A stretch of 8,322 nt of DNA from Actinomycetota bacterium. Its GTDB lineage: Bacteria; Actinomycetota; Actinomycetes; Actinomycetales; Microbacteriaceae. The notes under the pieces were generated by a model. That model did no database searches. It was not told the origin of the DNA and worked only from the letters and a program-made list of their open reading frames with translations. The DNA lies in NCBI GenBank assembly GCA_009699665.1, contig WLNS01000057.1, forward strand, positions 1-8,322. The letters are read 5' to 3'. The position numbers and the translations under genes were made by a program. This document shows positions 1-4,868 of this stretch, one piece after another; the first letter of the stretch is position 1; every line of letters begins with the position of its first letter.

Positions 1-275
1 CGCTGGCCGAACAGGTGACCGAGGGTCTTCAAGGAATGACCGTTCCACTTCGTGTTGCCGTGATGGGCTGCGTCGTGAACGGTCCGGGCGAAGCTCGAGA
101 AGCCGACCTCGGCGTAGCGTCGGGCAACGGCAAGGGACAAATCTTTGTCAAGGGCGAAGTCATTAAGACCGTGCCGGAGTCAGAGATTGTCGCCACACTC
201 ATTGAAGAGGCCAACCGACTTGCGGCGGCGATGCCGGCATCGGAGACGGGCGCAGTGGAGGTCGTCACCTCCTAG
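1..275 (+). CDS. ispG: IspG (GcpE), 4-hydroxy-3-methylbut-2-enyl diphosphate synthase, C-terminal part
   Basis: This is the last 90 codons of ispG; the reading frame is already open at base 3 and the 5' end lies outside the window. IspG is a cytosolic [4Fe-4S] enzyme of the MEP isoprenoid pathway that reductively opens methylerythritol cyclodiphosphate to HMBPP. The visible part is the C-terminal iron-sulfur domain. The block MGCVVNGPGEA carries the last cluster-ligand cysteine and, seven residues later, the glutamate that is the fourth ligand in the family (Cys305 and Glu312 in E. coli numbering). It is followed by the typical G-x-G-x-G-Q-I-F-V-K-G strand and a closing helix (ESEIVATLIEEANRLA). 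The tail after that helix is short and Ala-rich. The stop codon is TAG at 273-275. An MFS gene starts 13 bases on in the same direction, so the two are probably co-transcribed. Identification is close to certain. Confidence 0.96.
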   Translation, partial: LAEQVTEGLQGMTVPLRVAVMGCVVNGPGEAREADLGVASGNGKGQIFVKGEVIKTVPESEIVATLIEEANRLAAAMPASETGAVEVVTS

Positions 276-288
276 GGGTGCGCCTCAG

Positions 289-1548
289 ATGGCAAACGTG
301 CTGGTCGCTCGTCGCCCGCTTCAACGTCGTATTCTCACGATTTTGGCTATCGGCCAAGTCTTGGGCGCCCTCGGAACCGGGGCATCTTTCTCGATCGGAT
401 CGCTGATGGCTGCGCACATCAGTGGCACCCCGGCCTTGGGCGGACTGTCGGCTACGTTTGCCACTCTGGGAACGGCGATTATTGCGTTTCCTCTGGCTCG
501 CTATGCCAATCGTTGGGGGCGTCGCCTTGCGCTCTCCACCGGTCTTGCTATCGCCGCCGTGGGCTCTGCCCTCGTGGTCACGGCAGACATTGCCCAATCC
601 TTTCCCCTCTTTATTGTGGGAATTGCGCTCGTCGGGGCGGGTAACGCCACGAATCTTCAAACCCGCTTCGCGGCAACCGACCTTGCCGAACCGGCGACCA
701 GGGCTCGCGACCTGTCGATGGTTGTCTGGGCCACAACGATCGGCGTCGTGATTGGGCCAAATCTCATTTCGGTGGGGGACGCTGTTGGCGTTCGCATCGG
801 CTTGCCAACTCTTGCCGGGGCATTCGTGATAGCGGCAACTTTCTACGCCCTCGGCGTGGTCTTTTTTGCGATTGCCCTGCGCCCGGACCCTCTTCTCGAA
901 GCCCGAGCGCAGCGTATTCGCGACGGGGTCGAGGTGGTATCGACCAACCGCAGCATGCGGGCAGCTTTTCGCATCCTCGGAACGACCCCCCTGGCTGCTG
1001 CCGCCGTCACTGCTCTCGCCCTGAGTCACGGCGTGATGGTGGGCATCATGTCGATGACGCCGGTCCACCTGTCCATGATGAATGTCGTCCTGCCGCTCAT
1101 TGGGCTCACGGTGAGTCTGCACACGGCCGGCATGTATGCCCTTTCTCCGCTTTTCGGCTGGCTGGCCGACCGTTGGGGCCGCATCGCCGTGATTGTCTTC
1201 GGGCACCTTGTGCTGATCGCGGCACTCGTGATTAACGCGCTGGCGCCGGGCGAGATGACGGCCGTCGTTGTGTCGATGGTGCTTCTCGGTGTGGGCTGGT
1301 CTGCTTCGACGGTGGCCGCCTCGGCACTTCTCACCGAATCTGTGACGCCCGAGGACCGTGCGACGGTTCAGGGTTTGTCCGACACGCTGATGAGCCTGAC
1401 CGGTGCCGCAGCGGGGGCGGCGGCAGGCCTCACGCTGGCCGCCATCGGCTACGGGCCGCTCAACTCGGTAACGATTGCGTTGACTATTGCCGCAGTCAGC
1501 ACCGTCGTGGTCGCCCGCACGCGCGCCCGGCGGGCGGCAACCGCCTAA
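289..1548 (+). CDS. MFS transporter, drug-exporter-like, substrate unknown
   Basis: The protein has 419 residues from the ATG at 289. I chose this start because an AGGGG sequence (274-278) lies about ten bases upstream and because the open frame before it is Arg-rich and overlaps ispG. About twelve hydrophobic helices can be read, roughly at 15-37, 48-70, 80-98, 106-125, 143-163, 175-197, 230-250, 265-287, 298-318, 323-343, 367-387 and 389-408, with a cytoplasmic loop near 198-228 between the two halves. MFS motif A is present in both halves (ARYANRWGRR near 70-79 and GWLADRWGR near 290-298). Helix 5 carries ATTIGVVIGPNL, which resembles the antiporter motif C (GxxxGP) of proton-coupled exporters. 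That favours export in the inner membrane, but the substrate cannot be read from sequence. The gene lies between ispG and proS with gaps of 13 and 10 bases, so it is likely a passenger in that transcription unit rather than part of either pathway. Confidence 0.88.
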   Translation: MANVLVARRPLQRRILTILAIGQVLGALGTGASFSIGSLMAAHISGTPALGGLSATFATLGTAIIAFPLARYANRWGRRLALSTGLAIAAVGSALVVTADIAQSFPLFIVGIALVGAGNATNLQTRFAATDLAEPATRARDLSMVVWATTIGVVIGPNLISVGDAVGVRIGLPTLAGAFVIAATFYALGVVFFAIALRPDPLLEARAQRIRDGVEVVSTNRSMRAAFRILGTTPLAAAAVTALALSHGVMVGIMSMTPVHLSMMNVVLPLIGLTVSLHTAGMYALSPLFGWLADRWGRIAVIVFGHLVLIAALVINALAPGEMTAVVVSMVLLGVGWSASTVAASALLTESVTPEDRATVQGLSDTLMSLTGAAAGAAAGLTLAAIGYGPLNSVTIALTIAAVSTVVVARTRARRAATA

Positions 1549-1551
1549 CAT
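1546..1551 (+). promoter_or_regulatory. Candidate -10 box for a leaderless proS mRNA
   Basis: TAACAT fits the actinobacterial -10 pattern TANNNT. It overlaps the MFS stop codon and ends seven bases before the proS GTG at 1559, the distance at which transcription would start on the first base of the start codon. The ten bases between the two genes hold no good Shine-Dalgarno sequence; the closest is GAGA at 1553-1556, which is too near. No -35 box is seen around 1523-1528. A short hairpin (GGCGG-CAA-CCGCC, 1533-1545) sits directly upstream. TANNNT is a weak pattern and the chance of a fortuitous match is real. Confidence 0.3.
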
Positions 1552-1558
1552 TGAGAAC

Positions 1559-3325
1559 GTGCCTACCCTTCTGTCTCAGCTCTTTCTGCGAACCCTCCGC
1601 GAAGACCCTGCCGACGCCGAGGTGACCAGCCACCGCTTGCTGCTGCGTGCTGGCTACATTCGTCGCCAGGCACCGGGTATTTTCGCCTGGTTGCCGTTAG
1701 GCCTTCGGGTGAAGGCCAAGGTCGAAAAGATTGTGCGCGAAGAGATGGCGGCGGCGGGGGCTCAAGAGGTCCACTTTCCCGCCCTGCTGCCCAAGGAGCC
1801 CTACCAGGCCACGGGCCGGTGGGACGAATACGGGGACGGCATTTTTCGGCTGAAGGATCGCAAGGATGCTGACTACCTTCTCGCCCCCACCCACGAGGAA
1901 GCCTTCACGCTGCTGGTAAAAGACCTGTACACCTCATACAAAGATCTTCCCGTCTGCCTGTATCAGATTCAAGACAAGTACCGCGATGAAGCTCGACCTC
2001 GGGCAGGTCTGCTTCGCGGCCGCGAGTTCACCATGAAAGACGCCTATTCCTTTGACGTCACGGATGAGGGTCTGGCCATCAGTTATCAGGCGCAACGGGA
2101 TGCCTATGAACGTATCTTCACGCGACTTGGACTCGACTACGTCATTGTTCAAGCCGATGCCGGCGCCATGGGTGGGTCTCGTTCCGAGGAGTTCCTCCAC
2201 CCGACAGAGGTGGGTGAGGACTCGTTCGTGAGCACGCCGGCGGGATACGCCGCCAATGTCGAAGCATTTCGAACCGTTGCTCCGCCGAGCGAACCAATTG
2301 TGGGCAAACCTGTTGTAGACCTCGTCAGCACGCCGGGCGCCACCACAATTGACGGCCTCGTGTCGCTTCTCAATGCCTCTTTCCCGCGTGACGCTGGCGC
2401 CTGGCATGCCTCTGACACCCTCAAAAATGTTGTTCTCGCCCTCACGCATCTTGATGGCACGCGCGAAGTTATCGTTGTTGGTCTGCCGGGAGACCGCGAG
2501 GTTGACCTCAGTCGCGTCGAGGTTGCCCTGAGCCCGGCGACAGTCGAGCCCGCAACTGACGCCGACTTTGCCAAGCACAAGAATCTGATTCGTGGTTACA
2601 TCGGCCCGTGGTCGGAAGCGGGCCAACTCCTGGGCCAGCAGGGATCGAGCAAACTGCGCTACTTTGTCGACCCGCGCGTGGTGGACGGTTCTGCGTGGGT
2701 CAGCGGAGCGAACACTGCTGACACGCATGCGGTGAACGTCGTGATTGGTCGCGACGTCATTGTCGATGGTGTCATCGAGTGTTCCGACGTGCGCGACGGC
2801 GACCCCGCACCGGATGGCTCCGGCCCTGTCGCCATCACACGCGGCATGGAAATTGGTCACGTCTTTCAACTTGGCCGAAAGTACGCAGAAGCCCTAGGAC
2901 TCAAGGTGCAAGACGAAGACGGCAAGCTCGTCACGGTGACCATGGGGTCCTACGGAATTGGCGTCACCCGAATTTTGGCGGTCATCGCCGAAACGAACAA
3001 TGACGACAAGGGCATCATCTGGCCGGCAAATGTCTCGCCGTTCGATGTCCACGTCATTGCCACGGGCAAGGATGACGACGTTTTTGCCGTTGCGGCGCAA
3101 TTGTCAGCTGAACTCGAAGCTCGGGGGCGAGAGGTTCTCTTGGACGATCGACCAAAAGTTTCACCCGGCGTCAAGTTCGGAGACGCGGAACTTATCGGTA
3201 TCCCGACCATCCTCATCGTGGGTAAAGGCCTGGCTGACGGCGTGGTTGAGGTGTGGGACCGCAGAACGGATCAGCGCACACAGGTTGCCGTCGCCGAGGT
3301 CATTGAGTACGTCACGGCCGGCTGA
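1559..3325 (+). CDS. proS: Prolyl-tRNA synthetase with editing domain (bacterial type)
   Basis: This class II synthetase (588 residues) joins proline to tRNA-Pro in the cytosol. I chose the GTG at 1559 because PTLLSQLFLRTLREDPADAE then matches the family N-terminus; an ATG at 1487 would add 24 residues lying inside the MFS gene. Motif 1 lies around residues 38-67, PTHEE is at 110-114, and motif 2 (YRDEARPR...GREFTMKDAYSF) is at 141-165. Motif 3 is GSYGIGVTR at 463-471, with its ATP-binding arginine at 471. The insertion between motifs 2 and 3, about 225-405, is the INS domain that hydrolyses Ala-tRNA-Pro. It keeps the TLK lysine (K289, equivalent to E. coli K279 by my alignment) and the GxxxP loop (G346 to P350), so it looks competent for editing. 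The anticodon-binding domain follows from about 495. The length is close to the E. coli enzyme (572). No catalytic defect is seen. Confidence 0.96.
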   Translation: MPTLLSQLFLRTLREDPADAEVTSHRLLLRAGYIRRQAPGIFAWLPLGLRVKAKVEKIVREEMAAAGAQEVHFPALLPKEPYQATGRWDEYGDGIFRLKDRKDADYLLAPTHEEAFTLLVKDLYTSYKDLPVCLYQIQDKYRDEARPRAGLLRGREFTMKDAYSFDVTDEGLAISYQAQRDAYERIFTRLGLDYVIVQADAGAMGGSRSEEFLHPTEVGEDSFVSTPAGYAANVEAFRTVAPPSEPIVGKPVVDLVSTPGATTIDGLVSLLNASFPRDAGAWHASDTLKNVVLALTHLDGTREVIVVGLPGDREVDLSRVEVALSPATVEPATDADFAKHKNLIRGYIGPWSEAGQLLGQQGSSKLRYFVDPRVVDGSAWVSGANTADTHAVNVVIGRDVIVDGVIECSDVRDGDPAPDGSGPVAITRGMEIGHVFQLGRKYAEALGLKVQDEDGKLVTVTMGSYGIGVTRILAVIAETNNDDKGIIWPANVSPFDVHVIATGKDDDVFAVAAQLSAELEARGREVLLDDRPKVSPGVKFGDAELIGIPTILIVGKGLADGVVEVWDRRTDQRTQVAVAEVIEYVTAG

Positions 3326-3340
3326 GGCGTAGACACGCGT

Positions 3341-3370
3341 TTAACGCCCGCGGTCTTCATCGGTTACGCT
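3341..3370 (+). promoter_or_regulatory. Candidate promoter for the nusA cluster
   Basis: TTAACG (3341-3346) and TACGCT (3365-3370) are separated by 18 bases and resemble a housekeeping sigma-factor promoter; the second hexamer fits TANNNT. Transcription would start near 3377 and give a leader of about 55 bases before nusA. Just after that point a 7-bp hairpin with one bulged base can form (arms 3377-3384 and 3392-3398). The rest of the 106-base gap holds only the nusA ribosome binding site. The match to consensus is partial, and read-through from proS is equally possible because no U-tailed terminator is present. Confidence 0.35.
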
Positions 3371-3431
3371 GGAACTTCCTCACCGTGACGGGGTGGGACA
3401 ACATAAGCAGGTATGAATAGAGGAGTCCGCC

Positions 3432-4430
3432 ATGGATATCGACTTACGGGTCTTGAAGCTCATGGAATCCGAAAAGGGCATCCCCTTCGACGAGTTGGTC
3501 ATCATCATCGAGCAGGCGATTTTGACGGCCTATCACAAGCACGTCGAGCAAGTTCCTGGCGCCGAGCCCGAGGAAGTTCCCGAGGCTCGTGTTGAACTCG
3601 ACCGCAAGACCGGTGTAGTTACCATTTTTGCGATTGAACGTGATGCCGACGGCGCCCTGTTGGGCGAAACCGTCGCGACCCCGGACGATTTTGGACGCAT
3701 CGCGGCACACGCCGCAAAGCAGGTCATCAATCAGCGAATGCGCGACATCGCCGATGAAGCCGTGCTGGGAGAGTTCAAGGGCAAAGAGGGCGACATTGTT
3801 GCCGGTGTGATTCAGCAGGCCTCAAATCCGCACATGATTCACGTGGACCTCGGCACGGTCGAGGCCATCATGGTTCCCGAAGAGCAGGTCCCCACAGAGG
3901 TTTACACGCACGGTAAGCGCATGCGGTTTTACGTCACATCGGTGTCCAAGGGAAATAAGGGTCCTCAGGTATCGGTGTCACGCACGCACCCCCAACTGAT
4001 CCGCAAGCTGTTCGCTCTCGAAGTTCCCGAGATTGCCAATGGACTCGTTGAAATCGTTTCGCTGGCGCGTGAACCAGGTCATCGCACCAAGATTGCGGTC
4101 AAGGCGAACGACCCTGCCGTGAACGCCAAGGGCGCATGTATTGGTGAACTCGGACGTCGGGTTCGTGCCGTGACCGAAGAACTCAATGATGAAAAAATCG
4201 ACATCGTCGATTACTCGCCGGATTTGGCAACATTCGTCGCCAATGCTCTTTCGCCGGCGAAGGTCACCAGCGCGTTCGTGATTGACGCCAATCTCAAGGC
4301 CGTGCGTGCTCTCGTTCCCGATTTTCAGCTGTCGCTCGCAATCGGCAAACTCGGGCAAAACGCACGCCTGGCAGCCAAGCTCACCGGAGCCAAAATCGAC
4401 GTTCAGCCCGATTCCGTGATGGATTCCTAG
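3432..4430 (+). CDS. nusA: Transcription termination/antitermination factor NusA
   Basis: NusA (332 residues) binds RNA polymerase and nascent RNA, promotes pausing and hairpin-dependent termination, and takes part in antitermination at rRNA operons. The ATG at 3432 has a strong site (AGAGGAG, 3419-3425) six bases upstream. The N-terminal RNA-polymerase-binding domain covers about 1-110, starting MDIDLRVLKLMESEKGI. The S1 domain follows at about 115-185 (KEGDIVAGVI...HVDLGTVEAIMVPEEQ). KH1, about 200-275, has NAKGACIGELGRRV at 231-244; KH2, about 278-326, has the loop IGKLGQN at 304-310. The protein stops soon after KH2 and lacks the acidic repeats of E. coli NusA, as is usual outside the proteobacteria. 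It is the first gene of the nusA-ylxR-infB-rbfA cluster and has no rimP before it. In E. coli this operon is controlled by NusA itself; nothing here shows whether that holds. Confidence 0.96.
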   Translation: MDIDLRVLKLMESEKGIPFDELVIIIEQAILTAYHKHVEQVPGAEPEEVPEARVELDRKTGVVTIFAIERDADGALLGETVATPDDFGRIAAHAAKQVINQRMRDIADEAVLGEFKGKEGDIVAGVIQQASNPHMIHVDLGTVEAIMVPEEQVPTEVYTHGKRMRFYVTSVSKGNKGPQVSVSRTHPQLIRKLFALEVPEIANGLVEIVSLAREPGHRTKIAVKANDPAVNAKGACIGELGRRVRAVTEELNDEKIDIVDYSPDLATFVANALSPAKVTSAFVIDANLKAVRALVPDFQLSLAIGKLGQNARLAAKLTGAKIDVQPDSVMDS

Positions 4431-4448
4431 GGCCGGATCATCCCGGTC
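4431..4448 (+). other. Small hairpin after the nusA stop codon
   Basis: GGCCGG (4431-4436) can pair with CCGGTC (4443-4448), six pairs including one G-U, around a six-base loop. It starts on the base after the nusA stop codon. No run of T follows, so an intrinsic terminator is unlikely, and ylxR begins 39 bases later with its own AAGGGGG site (4478-4484). It may be a pausing or processing element, or chance in GC-rich DNA. Confidence 0.22.
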
Positions 4449-4487
4449 GGTGCACCTCGACACAGGTCCTACCGCTAAGGGGGTAGA

Positions 4488-4748
4488 ATGAATGCTGTTA
4501 GAACGTGCATCGGATGTCGTTCAACAGATAATCGGTCATCACTCGTGAGGCTTGTTGTCGTTGGCGGCGGTGTCGAGGTGGATCACTCCGCGTCAGCACC
4601 CGGGCGAGGCGCGTGGTTGCATGCGAGTCATCAGTGTCTCGAGCAGGCAATCACACGGCGAACTTTTTCACGAGCACTTCGCCAGAACAGACTGGATACG
4701 TCTCGACTGGAAAACGAATGGAAATCTTTCACCCACGATCGTGAGTGA
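4488..4748 (+). CDS. ylxR: YlxR/RnpM family RNA-binding protein (DUF448)
   Basis: This small protein has 86 residues, near the length of B. subtilis YlxR, and starts at the ATG 4488, which has AAGGGGG at 4478-4484 just upstream. The family signatures are clear: RTCIGCR at 5-11, PGRGAWLH at 38-45, a conserved cysteine at 50, and the basic helix RRTFSRALR at 57-65. In B. subtilis the protein (also called RnpM) has been reported to bind and modulate RNase P; a nucleoid or regulatory role has been proposed elsewhere. Its place between nusA and infB is the usual one. The conserved core ends by about residue 75 and the last residues (FTHDRE) are not family-specific. Their codons lie in a near-perfect palindrome. 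The +1 frame stays open from 4741 to a TAG at 4819-4821, so a longer C-terminus reached by frameshift cannot be ruled out; see findings. Confidence 0.9.
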   Translation: MNAVRTCIGCRSTDNRSSLVRLVVVGGGVEVDHSASAPGRGAWLHASHQCLEQAITRRTFSRALRQNRLDTSRLENEWKSFTHDRE

Positions 4749-4751
4749 AAG
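4726..4751. promoter_or_regulatory. 26-bp near-palindrome across the ylxR stop codon
   Basis: Arms CTTTCAC (4726-4732) and GTGAAAG (4745-4751) flank the perfect 10-bp palindrome CACGATCGTG (4734-4743), with a single mismatched pair (C4733/A4744). In all, 24 of 26 positions obey two-fold symmetry about 4738/4739. As DNA it resembles an operator for a dimeric regulator. As RNA it would make a hairpin of seven plus three pairs closed by a GAUC loop. There is no T run downstream, so a classical intrinsic terminator is unlikely. It lies 117 bases before the infB start, so it could act on ylxR mRNA ends or on infB expression. Confidence 0.4.
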
Positions 4752-4831
4752 CACGACTATCGACAAGGCTGAATGGCAATGGACAACTAATGAGCGGCTC
4801 GAAATGAGTACCGTCCGCTAGAAATGGTCCC

Positions 4832-4862
4832 CCTGTCTTATGGGTGTGGATCATAAGACAGG
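4832..4862 (+). promoter_or_regulatory. Hairpin that masks the infB ribosome binding site
   Basis: CCTGTCTTATG (4832-4842) and CATAAGACAGG (4852-4862) are perfect inverted copies: an 11-bp stem, extendable by one G-U pair, around a loop of seven to nine bases. The infB Shine-Dalgarno sequence AGGAG (4860-4864) begins inside the 3' arm, so its A-G-G is paired in the folded state. The GTG start (4869) follows four bases after the AGGAG. A second, weaker stem (GTGG 4869-4872 with CCAC 4881-4884) could pair the start codon itself. There is no T run, so transcription termination is not the obvious role. The inverted repeat is directly visible; translational control is inference. A DNA operator or RNase cleavage site are alternatives. 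Confidence 0.55.
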
Positions 4863-4868
4863 AGAATT

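Noticed and set aside
145..288. An upstream ATG at 145 extending the MFS protein by 48 residues
   Set aside because: The extension overlaps ispG, is Arg-rich and does not resemble an MFS N-terminus; the ATG at 289 has a suitable ribosome binding site.
265..1551. A 428-codon open frame on the minus strand opposite the MFS gene
   Set aside because: Its product is full of Arg, His, Gly and Asp with no domain or hydrophobic pattern, and it mirrors the codon bias of the real gene on the other strand. Long antisense frames are common in GC-rich DNA.
1487..1558. An upstream ATG at 1487 extending ProRS by 24 residues
   Set aside because: The extension lies inside the MFS gene, has no family similarity, and the GTG at 1559 gives the usual N-terminus.
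1934..2869. A 311-codon open frame on the minus strand opposite proS
   Set aside because: The opposite strand encodes an intact ProRS with all motifs; this frame has no recognisable features and no ribosome binding site that I can see.
3413..3595. Possible 60-codon gene starting 19 bases before nusA in another frame
   Set aside because: It overlaps nusA almost entirely, the product is Arg/His/Gly-rich without motifs, and the strong AGAGGAG site belongs to the nusA ATG.
4832..4862. Reading the infB leader hairpin as an intrinsic terminator
   Set aside because: There is no T run after the stem, and the infB start codon follows within seven bases, so a ribosome-site role is more likely.
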